DNA of 64,000 bases. Origin: Trichobilharzia szidati (lineage: Eukaryota > Platyhelminthes > Trematoda > Strigeidida > Schistosomatidae). The DNA is taken from positions 26,960,865-27,024,864 of the forward strand of contig OX235275.1 of NCBI GenBank assembly GCA_944472155.2, read 5' to 3'. A model generated the notes under the pieces. That model was not told where the DNA came from. It did no database searches and was given only the letters and a program-made list of their open reading frames with translations. The position numbers and the translations under genes were made by a program. Shown here piece by piece: positions 23,501-34,324 of this stretch (positions are counted from its first letter, which is position 1; each line of letters opens with the position of its first letter).

Positions 23501-24890
23501 CTCACTGTTGGTTTCCAATGGTTCTCTAACTCATATTAATGTGTGATTAAACTTAAAGGCAAATTCCATCCAACATTTCACATTATATACTACGACAGAG
23601 TGTAAGGTAAAAGCTGCACATGCATCTACACTTCGTGATACACTTTTCTTCAGTTAAACAAGCAGAAGTCAGTGCTGTAGAACAGAAATGGATAAAAATA
23701 TGCAATAAGGATTGAAATGGGAAATTAGCTTCCAGGCATTTTAATAATTGGCTTACAACAGAATATTATTTTTCTAAAGTTGGTTTGTAAAGATTAGTTT
23801 TGTTTTTACGAGTTGATCATGGATTGATATCAGTTAGAAAACCAGGATTCCCTGGATAAGTTTCTTATGTAAGGGAATAAAAGCCACACATATTGTGTGG
23901 GACCTAACAATACTACACATCTGTCCACTAATGGTAGATAAGTATTCAAAAAGAGAAACTGTTGGTTAGGAGTCAAGTTTCCAGGCCAACTGGCCACAAT
24001 TCCGTTCACAGGCAGAGGAATTGTGTGATAAGTAACAGAAGCAATTTTATGTCCAATAATTGAATTAAAGTCAGTACAGCTGCATTTAAAACTAGGTTGA
24101 ATTTTATTGTCTAGCAGTCGAAATCTCCATTCTTTGTCTGGATTACATCATATGTTGGATAACTTAAACTGTACAGTATGGGAAAATGTTAGGTCTCATT
24201 TCTTTGGGAATATTGCTGAAAAGTTGACTAGTCACTCATCTTTCTGCTACTTTGATGTATTTGCCTTGGCGCATACATTTGCATTCATAAGCGTAATTGA
24301 ATTCTACTTCCGAAGGGTAGGTAATAGTCCACCTTCGATTGAAGAAAGATCAAAAGTGGTTCCGCAAAAAGGAACAACACTAAAGCTATCAGATAAATTA
24401 AAGTGGCAGCAAGAGTACTTTCAAACCATGACTTTATTGATGACTTTTTGTACCTTGCAGGACAGACACTGGGGCAAATAAATAATGTCTAGCCTAAGTA
24501 TCCTTTTGCAGTATGTACCCCTCTCAATTGTTACACATCTAGTTGTCTCATGAACAAACAGAGAAGGTGTAAATGATTGGCATGCTCATATCACAATATC
24601 CAAATAAAATGTTTTGGTACATTATATTGAGACACTGAAGTAACTTATGAGCATGTCTTACGTCTTTGTTTGTCACAAATATACTATCCATATGACTCGC
24701 ATACAAGCGGGTATCGTCAGCTACCCACTTCATTTTGTTCACTTCAGCATTTAACATAAATATGAAGACACTATATAATGAAATCATGTTAGTTTACCCT
24801 ACTTTGACAATAACGGATAACCTATTATAATCGACTGTTTCGACAAAGTAAACAAGCACACACTAATACACTCTAATAAGTAAGTCTTAC
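23501..24890. other. No gene supported; one unexplained open frame
   Basis: A 124-codon plus-strand frame at 24107-24481 has no motif I recognise and no flanking splice logic. A minus frame at 24548-24787 contains VADDTRLYAS, which faintly resembles an RT catalytic box, but nothing around it supports that. The stretch may hold the 3' end of the host gene next to it. Confidence 0.3.
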
Positions 24891-25114
24891 CCAGGGAGTT
24901 CAAGTGGAGGTGGAAATAAATCCTCCACTCCTCCCGATTCTTCCAATTCTCCTTCTTCCTCTTCCTTACCAGATTCCAATGTAGTATCAATCAATTGTTT
25001 TTCACTGAATGAACCGTCTTCTAATTTATCTATTACCATTAATTCAGGATCAGGACCTCTCCCAGTACTTTTTTCATAAATCATACGACCACCAGTTCTT
25101 AACCGCTTCCCTAA
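24891..25114 (-). CDS. PIMT-like gene, C-terminal exon
   Basis: The acceptor is ttttag at 25120-25115 and the donor G|GTAAGA ends the exon at 24891 (224 nt, enters in phase 0, leaves in phase 2). It encodes LGKRLRTGGRMIYEK, aligning with the LKPGGRLILPV strand of protein-L-isoaspartate methyltransferase. Then come MVIDKLEDGSFSEKQ, aligning with the QYDKLQDGSI block, and an acidic Glu-rich stretch and PPPLELPG that ordinary PIMT lacks. A second good donor inside the exon (ctg|gtaagg after DTTLES) would remove the acidic tail, so alternative ends are possible. The following exon or final stop was not located. Confidence 0.65.
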
Positions 25115-25324
25115 CTAAAATGATTGGATAATGACAGAAAAAAAATTAAAAATATATTATGGCTAGTTGGTGGCATCAAATATCAGTGAATGCAAGAACT
25201 TGATAATATTTACCTCTCGATACTTAACACCTTAAGAGAAATAACTGAGCTACTTCAATAGGACGTCTGTAGCTTCAATATTCCTGCTCATCGCTCATCT
25301 CTAAGAGTAGTTTGAGCCAGACTT

Positions 25325-26010
25325 AAGATTTGTAATATTATTATTATTATTGATAGTATCACTGTTTTTATTCTACTGGGTTCCAAGTGGAATATTGGAC
25401 TTCAACAGCACATCGCCATTTCACTCTACTCTCTGCAATCCATTCCAGCTGGCTTCAAAAGATCTTCACCATGTCACACTAATACACCCAACTCATCATT
25501 TTCTATTCGAGTCAGATTCTAGTGTCTGGCTTAACATTCATCTCAATGTGTGTTCCTCCAACCTCCATTTCCATTTGCATATTTGTTAAGCGATGAATTT
25601 TTGACCGATTCGTTGTCCCGCTTCCATGTTGCTTGTTCACCCGTTCCGGTCATCTGATTTTAAGTAACCAAAGAAGTGTGCAATTGTTTATGAAAGTTTT
25701 GCAGCAGCCTTCTGGAAATGCTTTTCTTTAGACACACACCAGGTCTCTCGACCACAGAGTAGCACTAGCTGCCTTGACATTGGTGTTGAAGATACGAATC
25801 TTGTTCATTATGCTATGTTGATTAAGTTTCTGCACTACCCTGCTTATCGAATCCTGACTTTGATATCCTCATCTGTGCCAGCCGGTAGTTTCAAATATTA
25901 CTGCTCATCATGTTTTCAGTTTAACATCAATCAACCCTCTTAACATCAGCATTAGTCTGTCAGTTTGAGAGTTATCTGAGCGAATTAAAAGTCAGTCTGC
26001 ACGAAGAACA
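25325..26010 (-). pseudogene. Decayed RTE-type 3' fragment in minus orientation
   Basis: An ATT run at 25336-25350 marks the 3' tail. Then ttccaagtggaatattggac, cattccagctggctt and, at about 25778-25800, acattggtgttgaagatacg, the reverse complement of the IRIFNTN block. The order matches the RTE 3' half seen at 20040-20645. Frames are broken throughout. It lies in the intron between the last two PIMT-like exons. Confidence 0.55.
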
Positions 26011-27561
26011 TTCCTCTCAATAAATTTTCCTATTCAGGCTCTTAAAATTATAGAATCTAGTATTTCTTATCATTACACAATAATGGTCACTTATCTGGCG
26101 GATATATTTTTACGTAGAATAATAGACTATTAGTTATATAGGATGACAAAATAAATAGTATTTCTGTGACAAACGTACTGTGCTGAATTCAACTGCAAAA
26201 TATTACGAGATGAGAGACGATAATGGTGATTAGTCATAACAGATCTATACAATGTGGTGAAGGAAAACTGGCAAGTCAGACCCAGGTTATAAAAAGTGTC
26301 TATTAGGTCACTGACCAGTACAAACTAGTATGCAACAGAGAGGAGATAGTAAGACTGAGGTGAATAATCCATCATCAAAATCACCAATATGTGAAATGAA
26401 ACAGGTGGAGTCAAATATCGAGAAAAGAGATAATATCATTCTACTTAAAAATGTACCCTCCACTTAACTGAAAGTTGTTGTAACGATAACAAAAACATTC
26501 TAAATTATAAATATAGTAAGAACCTGTAGAGGATTTAGTCAAAACAATATTCTTCATCCGGAATGGCTTTCAGTTCATGATATGGGAATATTTCACACTA
26601 TAAACTCTTATCTGAAGGATCTTTACGGAGAAAAAGTTGTTCTTAAGCTAAAAGAAAAAAATGAATACAAAACTGATTGATCACAAAATGATTTTATGTT
26701 TAAACTTATCATAAATGCTAATGAGATTCTCCTAGATAATACTAGTTAGGCAGACTGACTTTGGTACGGAAGGCCTAATAATCGAGTCGAATTTGTTGTC
26801 TAGCTATCCTACTAAGTTAGCTGTGGGCACCATCTTAATCCTACCTGAAACATCAATGAGTTACTTACGAGAAAGAACAAATAACAGAACCACACGTCCT
26901 ACAAGGTGTCTGCTACTCTAATACGTCACTTATTTATTGTTATACCAGATTTTAAAAACCGTAGAATGGAATCAAATCAACACTGTTAATTAATTACAGT
27001 CTGGAGTATCTATCAGAGAAATTAGCAATTATCAATGACATCAAATTGTAACTAGTGGAATGCACGAATTAGCCACTATCTATGATTGCTACTCATAAGC
27101 TTTTAGTAACTTCTATCGAATCATTTCAGTATAAAATATAGCGAAATATTAGGATAGTGCGAGTGAAATATGGGGCTTCATGATTTGTAGTTTTAGTACC
27201 GGTGGTGTTTCCTCTGCGGAGTCTCACTACCCGCAGCCCAACGGCAGGATTTAGCAGTGTACCGACCGGAAATCAAGCCCAGACCACATGCATGATTTGT
27301 GAACATTCAACCCATGAACAACCCATCTACGAAATGACAACTGAGAAATTATTTGTGCTTTAAATGCCATTCATCTTCATCAAAATAGATATGATAAGCT
27401 TATGCTACCTCTTTTTATAAATTTTACTCAACAAAACTTTCCTAATCATTAATTTCCCTTTTCAGTGTGTAAATGAATCAGTCAAGGTTAAAGACAACAA
27501 CATGGTAGCAACTTTTAAAAGTTATTGATTGTACAAAGTGCTTATGGATTAAATAACTTAC
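26011..27561. other. Intron DNA; degenerate SINE-like piece at 27195-27300
   Basis: Most of this stretch shows nothing. At about 27195-27300, minus strand, atgcatgtggtctgggcttg followed by atttccggtcggta resembles the SINE family 1 anticodon arm and B box in degenerate form. I give that part low confidence. Confidence 0.3.
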
Positions 27562-27792
27562 TACTTCAATAGTACTTTTATCATCTCCACGATAATAAAT
27601 AGCACTAAGTCCTTGACCGGGCACGTTTTCAGTTGTGCTACCACGAGTATATAGTAAGAATGGTACATCTCTTTTAAAACCAAGATTTTTCACTTTCTCA
27701 GTACTTCCACTCCATGTTCCAAAATTGTCATAATTTACTAAGGTCAATGCAAAGTTCGTTTGAACTCCTATCGCATCACCTTTAACAGTAAC
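27562..27792 (-). CDS. PIMT-like gene, central exon (methyltransferase fold, motifs eroded)
   Basis: 231 nt bounded by acceptor tttaaag|G and donor GAAGTA|GTAAGT, phase 0 at both ends. It encodes VTVKGDAIGVQTNFALTLVN through LGFKRDVPFLLYTRG to GLSAIYYRGDDKSTIEV. In active PIMT this exon region holds GKVIGI(D/E)H, VVGDG and YDAIHVGAA. Here the acidic residue after the second strand (SAM ribose contact) is Gln, GDG is replaced by TRG, and YDAIHVGA reads LSAIYYRGD. The frame is intact with no stops, so the changes look like divergence under constraint and not decay. Confidence 0.7.
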
Positions 27793-27854
27793 CTTTAAAA
27801 ACAAACAAAGCGATATATATATATATCAATATGTCACTTATCTAGAAAGCATGG

Positions 27855-28465
27855 TTTCAACCACAGGCAGTTGGAATATGTCAAAGCAGACCAGAGTCGG
27901 AAAGGCAAGATACCCCTCATCAAACTGAAACCAGTTGGGAAATCTTCTGCAATTTGCAGCATAAAGAACATAAAGCGGATTTAAAACACCAATGTCAAGT
28001 CCATCCTTCTATTTGTGTCACAAAATTGAAGTGTAATGAAAAGAATTTTCAGCAAGTTACAGACTTTTATCAACGGTCGCCTTCACTGGCTCCATACTGA
28101 AGATCAAATGGCCAGCCAGAAAGGATTAACAACAAGAAACTCTGGCAAGAAACCAGCCAAGAGGCGATTGCTCGACAAATATATAGGAGTAAATGGAGAT
28201 GGATCAGGCATACGTTTAGGAGGCAGTTGAATGACATTGCGCACAATGCAGAAGAGTGTTCGAGTGGAGTCCTGATGGGGAGCGACGAGCGGGTCGTACT
28301 AGGGTGACACGGAGGAGATCGTGCGAGGCAAAGATGGGCAAAGATTATGGGCAATAGTGGGGCCAGCTGAAGAGGACAGAAGAAAATAGAAGAAAGTGGA
28401 GATGCGCTGTTGAAGTCCTATGTTCCACTTGGACTCCGAGGAAATAATAAGAATAGTAATATATT
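27855..28465 (+). pseudogene. Decayed RTE-type RT C-terminus and 3' end, plus strand
   Basis: At about 27960 it reads gcataaagaacataaagcgg...aacaccaatgtcaag (degenerate IRIFNTNVKS). A broken region follows, and the terminus is ggggccagctgaagaggaca...ctatgttccacttgg with an AATAATAAG tail. Stops occur in all frames. It lies in an intron of the PIMT-like gene, opposite in strand. Confidence 0.65.
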
Positions 28466-28489
28466 TTAGTACTTGAGGTCAACCATTAA

Positions 28490-29000
28490 ATTATTATTAT
28501 TATTCCCATAGGTTCCGAGTAGAACATAGGACTGTTCTCTGCAGTTGTTTTTAACTGGCCACACAAATGCTTATAGGCCCTCGTCTTCTTTTCTCACGAT
28601 CTTCTCCATGTCACCCTCAGACCCACGCCCAACTTGCTTTCCCCACTCGGAATCCACTTGACCGATGGCTGGGTGTACAATATCACTCGACTGTGTCTAC
28701 AGAGTATGCCTAATCCATGTCCATTTCCTTAGGCATATTTTTTGAGCAATAGGTTCATGATTACTTCCATTATGGGTAAATTTTGTTTTGATAAAGTCTC
28801 ACAGTGTTATACAGTAATGTTTACTGATGACGTTTCGAGCACAATTTATTGCTCATAATCATATCAAGGTTCATGATTAGTCTGTTGACCAGCGGAGTTT
28901 CTAGTCAGCCAAGGCAGGTGTTGATAAAAGTTGGCAGCAGCCTGTTGGAAATGCTTTTCAATTTGCTTACTGGTCAAGTTTCTGACCCATAACAAAAGAA
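28490..29000 (-). pseudogene. Decayed RTE-type 3' end, minus strand, split by a 103-bp insert
   Basis: It begins with an ATT run at 28492-28512 and the reverse of the RTE terminus (tccgagtagaacataggact). It resumes after the insert with gttggcagcagcctgttgga, matching 25699-25716 (gcagcagccttctgga) of another RTE fragment. With 27855-28465 it forms a tail-to-tail pair. Confidence 0.6.
28764..28866. mobile_element. 103-bp short interspersed element, copy 1, with 13-bp target duplication
   Basis: The element is flanked by aggttcatgatta at 28751-28763 and 28867-28879 and interrupts an RTE fragment. A second copy of exactly the same length is at 31748-31850. It contains a small hairpin (gagca/tgctc on the minus strand) followed by gaaacgtcatcag. 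This recalls the ends of Penelope-type repeats, but the full hammerhead core is absent. Confidence 0.7.
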
Positions 29001-29409
29001 TTGACTTAACTATTCAATACTCGCAGTTAAAATAATAGATTAAAATGACGCGTTTCATAACAAATAGATCAATGTAAATTAAACTGATAAGTTTACAACG
29101 ATTATATCTATGAAGTTCACAGTTCTCTGAAACACACTTTCCCCCATGAATATTAATACTGTTTATCTGGTAAGTAAACATCGCTTGGCTTGTTGTGTTT
29201 GCAATTTTTAAGAAAAACGGGCCTACCTGCATTCATCATTATATTGCACGTATTATTTTGAGTTCCCAGTGTGGAACATTAGGTGGTTCAAGCTTTCAGT
29301 ATTTAAGTTTTAATAGAGCATGTTTTCTTTTTTTAACAGGATGGCATTACTAGCTCCAATCACACCTAGTCTTTCCCCTTTTCCTGGCTTGCAACCAGCG
29401 AAGCGAGGT
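29001..29409. other. Intron DNA, nothing recognised
   Basis: One minus-strand frame at 29014-29232 has no recognisable motif. Confidence 0.35.
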
Positions 29410-29500
29410 TGGTAAGCGAGTTGACGTTGGTGTAGAATCGAACCCCAAACCATGTATGTGGTTAGAGAGTATTATACCAGCTAAATAACGAAGCCTTTAC
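29410..29500 (-). mobile_element. tRNA-like SINE head, diverged
   Basis: On the minus strand: an A-box-like ttatttagctggtataata, a catacatgg anticodon-like arm and a B box ggggttcgattct. It resembles the family 1 SINE head, with no clear tail. Confidence 0.4.
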
Positions 29501-29524
29501 AGCACTAGGAAGTAGTGAACAACA

Positions 29525-29640
29525 GTTTTGCCCTAGTTTGGGACTCTTCACTGGCACACAACCACTAGGTTATGAACCAAGGACCTACAGGTTACAAGGC
29601 GAGGCTGCAGACCATTCTCCCATTGGGACCTAGGTATTTG
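29525..29640 (-). mobile_element. SINE with degenerate hammerhead (family 2), minus strand
   Basis: The minus strand reads cccaatgggagaatggtctg, a B-box-like ggttcataac, then gtgaagagtcccaaactagg followed by gcaaaac. Stem II is well paired, but G12 of the GAAA box is lost and the first core C is G, so the ribozyme should be dead. Confidence 0.5.
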
Positions 29641-31352
29641 CTTACATATGCATGGGATTAATCTCTGAGACAAGCACATGGCTACTGACAGGATTAATCA
29701 ATATATACACAATGATACACCCACTGACTAGATAGTTGTACACTGGTCCTCACGAGAATCAAACACACCTATCTCTACGCAAGGATTTGTAAAATGTCCA
29801 AGGATGCGCATTAGTCTGAAGACAATCTTTAAAAAAATCTCTTCGAGCAGAGCAAACCTAACTCTCTCTCTCTCCGGCGAAACGAGACCAAAATGTAGTA
29901 TCACCCTGTCGGACAACCAATCGATAACCCTCTTCCTCTGTGGGTTATTCGCACCTTCGGTACATACATTAATGTATGGGTAAGCATAGTAACTCCAATC
30001 AATGATCGCTTCAATCAGTTATGCACTTCACAGACGAGCCCCATAGAGTTCATCTCGTCTGCATAGAAACGATATAGTGACACAGGCCCCTATGAACGAA
30101 GCTATCACCCACCCAATTCGACAAAATCTTTACCTCTGACAACCAATTTAATCTGTCAGCAGCCTCTGTGTATCACCTGAGACTATAGAAAACCATCCAC
30201 AGTCATATCAATAAGCTGTGACAATAGTGTAGCTCCCGTTCCTAATCTCGATATAGCTGTGGAGTCAGTAACAATACGACGGTACATTCCTTTGTTAGAT
30301 GTTGAAATTAGAAACATTGTACACGACTTTTGTTTAAAACGATTCATATTGGGATATAGATAACTTCTGAGTACAACTTGAAATACAGTGTGCTGTTGGT
30401 CGCTTCGTCTTCTCACTAGTCTAAACTGTCTACTTGTTTCACTACTAACCGTATTGTATACTTTGGATTTGGCAGGAACCCCTTATCCTCATCCGAAGAC
30501 TATACTAAAACCGGAGAACAGCTTGTACCAGTAGACACGACTCCAGCAGTGAACACTTCTGTGGATTATATTAATAATTTGTAGCAGTGAACTTCAATTG
30601 TATAAACAAGTAACGGAATAATTTATATGACTCATTACTGTATTTTTTATAATATACTGTTACACTGTCGTCTCACTGACTTGGATTTTTATTCGAATAC
30701 TTGTTCTGTTACTGAGCTCGCTAGAAAGCCTCCTACATAGCTTCTGCTATGATTACTGTAAGACTTATAGGTAGTAAGCAAGATAGCCCAGCTCACCACT
30801 GTCAAACCCAAACAAGCTAAAAACCCATGATCACAAGCCGTAATACCATTATCGTGCATCCCTGAGTCACTTGGGAGCAACACACAAATTTTCAGTTTTC
30901 CAACCTTTCGGACCCTGAGTTAGAGGTAGTATGACTTGTGACATACAACAAAACTGAAAGATCTCAACTGGAAAACATCCGATTCCACTATCAGAATGCC
31001 TAATTATTACCATGAAAATGAAGAGCTTTTTACTCGTAGGTAGTTTTGATAACTATCTAAATCTCAAAGCAAACCACAATAGTTATCCAAGTAGGATTCA
31101 GTGAGTTTATAAAATTTCAGGGAAACTAGTCTTACTAACATCCACCGTAACTCGTTGTATACACTATGACAAAAGTGAAAAAGTATGCATAAAATTAATA
31201 AATACTCAAGTATACCGAAAACATCATAGAAACAAAAGGTAATCATATGGCTGTGAGTGCAGGCTATAAGGTGTTTGAAATCAATATACACAGGTGAATT
31301 ATATTAAGTTTGAATAAACATCTTGATATTTTGTCTTATCAAAAAGACTTAC
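29641..31352. other. Intron DNA with two unexplained minus-strand frames
   Basis: Frames at 29728-29916 and 30183-30416 on the minus strand have protein-like composition but no motif I recognise and no matching splice phases. They may be debris of an unidentified element. Confidence 0.3.
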
Positions 31353-31457
31353 GAAAAGTCCCATACATGCTAATACGTATCCAGTGTCGCACAAAACACA
31401 CGAGACTTTTGCACCCTCTGTCATGTGATCTTTTAGACTTTCAAGAATAAGTGCATG
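31353..31457 (-). CDS. PIMT-like gene, exon with the altered SAM-binding motif I
   Basis: 105 nt, acceptor ttatacag|C and donor TTTTC|GTAAGT, phase 0 at both ends. It encodes HALILESLKDHMTEGAKVSC, which aligns well with PIMT (HAYALELL..L..GAK), then VLCDTGYVLACMGLF. In working PIMT this last part carries the glycine-rich SAM loop DVGSGSG; here it reads CVLCDTG, so the acidic start and two of three glycines are gone while the flanking hydrophobic pattern and the ACxxxx helix are kept. Joined to the exons at 33535 and 27792 the phases fit without adding or losing a base. Confidence 0.75.
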
Positions 31458-31540
31458 CTGTATAATAAAAGTGGAAATAAAATTTCATGGTAGGAAACTA
31501 AGCCATTAGAATATGATTTTAAAAACACAAAATGCTAATG

Positions 31541-31560
31541 TATATATATATATATATATG
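31541..31560. repeat. TA dinucleotide microsatellite
   Basis: About ten TA units within the intron. A shorter TA run lies at about 27812-27826. Confidence 0.8.
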
Positions 31561-31747
31561 TTGCCAAAATCTATCTTTCTGACTACCTGCGAGGCTTTTA
31601 CAATAAAGAGAAGAAGTCAAATGGCAAATATCATCAAAGGCTTATTTGATGGGGTCATTACAATACCTTAGAATATGTGGGAGATCGTGGAAGATATGTA
31701 ATTCTTACTTTTAAGCATAACATAATATTGTATGAATTACTTAATTG

Positions 31748-31850
31748 CCTCCATTGTGGATAAGATTTTATTTTGATAAATCACACAGTGTTACACAGTA
31801 ATATTAACTGATGACGTTTCGAGCACAAATTATTGCTCATAATCATATCA
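31748..31850. mobile_element. 103-bp short interspersed element, copy 2
   Basis: Same length and orientation as 28764-28866 with a modest number of substitutions; actgatgacgtttcgagcac is shared exactly. No clear target duplication is left, suggesting an older insertion. Confidence 0.65.
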
Positions 31851-32922
31851 AGTTACTCATACACACAGTGCCCAAGTTTTATACTTATACTTAATTACCT
31901 TATTTATTAGACTCAGATTCAGGATACTGCAGCAGCTATGAATCTAGACCTGAGCACAACAAGATTACTTCTTTCTTCTACGGATGGAAGATGTTGCATG
32001 AAGTTCGCATCTACACCGTGGGAAAACACCAGGTTGATGGTTGAGAGGTAGAGCTAAGAATCATAAAGTGCAGCTTTCTTGATGAACTAATGGGATGGGA
32101 AACAATACCACCTTATGGTTAAAGGAGTTTTCTGAAGGCAGAGTTGTAAAACATGTACAATCAACTAGTGGTGTGTTGAAATCGTCGACAATAAGAATCT
32201 GAAACTTGCATATCCATGAACCTAGTTTCTCTACATGAAAATTATCTGTGGTGCAAGTGGAATTGTTAATTTGCTATGAAGTCGATATCTTGGCCTTTGC
32301 ATTTTGGTCTGCAGAGCAGACGTCCTCATGATCCACTCTCATGTACAACAGATTCTGCACTACAAGGTACTATACACCTGTTAAGATAGATTACCATCCA
32401 ACCTCCTGTGGTGTTTATTCAGTTTGCCCTATGCGATGTGAACGTTCGGATGTTAAATGCACTGTCAGAGTCCATTTACTCAACAGACGGAGGACGTCAG
32501 CATAGTAAATTGTTAGTTTCGTCTAAGTGCTTCTGTGTTCCACACATAGACGTCTGGTGATGATCACGTCGCAGAACTTTTACCACCAGAAAACTCCTGT
32601 TAACAAGAATTCAGCCGTTGTGGCGGCGCCATTTGCCTAAGTTCAATGCACCAGGTTGTCTCTTGATATTGTCTGCTGGCCATAATTTGCATATGGGTAG
32701 ACGCCTGATCCCTTGAGAATGTGAGCAATACTCAGAATCACAAACCCTCACATCAAGTGATTTACTGTGGAGTTAGCATTTCGGTCAGTACTATAAAAAC
32801 TGTGAATGGTTATATTTATTACTTTTGTAGACAGTAGCTTGTCTAAAATTGGTTTGACCGAATGCGAATGTGTCTACTGAGTCTGGAGTTTTGGATCACT
32901 CTATTTGTGGAAAATAACTGAC
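31851..32922. other. Intron DNA, nothing recognised
   Basis: No coding motif, SINE box or RTE block could be read on either strand. Confidence 0.35.
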
Positions 32923-33047
32923 CTGTTGGAGGTACCATACACCTCGTGTAGTGTTTCTCTTCACCACATCAAGCCATTTGGTAAGGTTCTCTTCATCAAC
33001 TAAGTTTAGTGATGCTAAATATTTACTTCCACTGGTTTTCCAATATA
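32923..33047 (-). CDS. Possible alternative exon in the PIMT-like gene
   Basis: A 41-codon open stretch beginning YWKTSGSKYLASLNLVDEE and ending GVWYLQQ lies between a fair acceptor (tttatcag|T) and donor (CAACAG|GTCAGT). It enters in phase 1 and leaves in phase 0. It cannot follow the normal donor at 33535 (phase 0), but it does fit an internal donor CCAG|GTGAGC at 33570 (phase 1), and its end joins exon 31457 in phase. Inclusion would replace GEHGVIVGAPHT of the PIMT fold with an unrelated segment. No family was recognised. It may also be chance. Confidence 0.3.
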
Positions 33048-33534
33048 CTGATAAACAGACGAATTATAAAATCATTCTTTGTTCTAAGGAAAGCATACTG
33101 TAATGAAATTAGGAATCACGCAGTTGAAGGATAGAACAACTAATTTGTTTATTGACCCGAATAATACACTGCCCAGTATAATGCACCACTAACATAAACC
33201 CTATTATTACTCCTGATTAAAATGAGACATCGAACTACATACTACTGCAATGATGGTAAATGATTTCATGAAGTAAACAGCTCACAATTTCAAAGACATT
33301 TCACATTTTAATGCACTGAAATCCATCAACCATTCAAGTAGGTTAACAACTTTCCACGTTAAGTTTAAATGTCAGTGCAAGATTCCCACGTAGCTAAACA
33401 TCTATCTAAAAATCATGAATCTGATGAATGCAGCTACTGGATGTGTTTATAGGCCATCGAGAGTTGAGTAATAAACCATAATGTATCCTTTCATGATAAT
33501 AGTGATTTATAACTCGAAATTTTATTGGACTTAC

Positions 33535-33671
33535 CGTGTGAGGCGCACCAACAATGACGCCATGCTCACCTGGTTGTGCACTATCTGCATATGGATTTTG
33601 CGGGACGAAAAATAGACGATCAACGAGACCCATTTTTTCTTTAACAACCGAAGATTTTATATAACCCTTTT
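33535..33671 (-). CDS. PIMT-like gene, N-terminal exon of the fold
   Basis: 137 nt from acceptor tttctgtag|A (33671) to donor CACACG|GTAAGT (33535). It is open through the whole length, reading GYIKSSVVKEKM, then VDRLFFVPQNPYADSAQPGE, then VIVGAPHT. PIMT proteins have GIIKTDKV..VM, then DR..Y....PY.DSPQ.IG....ISAPH at this place, so the match is extended and in order. A Met codon at 33633 could start translation, but the homology and open frame continue upstream to the acceptor, so I favour an internal exon. The 5' exon for roughly 20 residues was not found. Confidence 0.75.
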
Positions 33672-34324
33672 CTACAGAAATGAGTCAACCAAAATGTAAC
33701 GTGGACTTGCTGGATAGGTATTCTATCAGATCTTTATGGGTTTTGAGATCTGATGAATAAGCCACTGCTCTTAGTAAATACAGAATGTTTGCAGTTACAA
33801 AAACGTATTTGATGAATATGGTTGCAATCATACTTCACATAGATGTAAGGATTACTGGAGCACAGGGAGCAGATTCACCTGTGAAACAAGAAGAAGCACA
33901 TACTGAGCAAAAACTGACAAGATGGAATGAAGCATACAAGTAATAACACGTAGCTTGTAAGCGAGGTAAAAAGTGTATTGGGAAAGTTAAAGTATCACAA
34001 TCAAAGCCAAGGACTTTCAGGATACATGGAACGCTGTAAAAGGCGATTCCCAAATAAAATCATGCCTACCTTTCTAGAATTGGAGAAGGCAGATGCAGTG
34101 TTCCACTTATTCTCCTGGTAATTTTTCTGTAAATACAAATTGATGGGCGGGGTTAAAGCTTTTAAGATTAGCTTCGAGGGTGAAGGTCATGATCAGGGTG
34201 GAATTTAGGATTAAGAGTAAGAAGTAGGTTCAAAGTTAGGTGTAGATCAAATAACAGTGTCAGAAACACCATTGTATCTTAAAGTACCATGACCAACAGT
34301 CACCTGCCACGTCATTAAGCCTAG
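33672..34324. other. No gene recognised; expected site of the 5' exon or intron
   Basis: A minus-strand frame at 33835-34053 has no PIMT similarity. No convincing short first exon could be read. Confidence 0.3.

Noticed and set aside
24107..24481. A host gene of 124 codons
   Set aside because: No motif, no splice context, no repeat match; a frame of this length can arise by chance. Kept only as a note.
24548..24787. RT catalytic box in VADDTRLYAS
   Set aside because: No other RT block occurs in any frame nearby, and the match is four residues.
28764..28866. A complete hammerhead ribozyme in the 103-bp element
   Set aside because: The minus strand has a hairpin followed by GAAAC, but no CTGANGA at the right place; the nearest bases read ATTATGA with extra bases before GAAA.
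33835..34053. First exon of the PIMT-like gene
   Set aside because: The frame shows no similarity to the PIMT N-terminus and does not end in a donor of the required phase.
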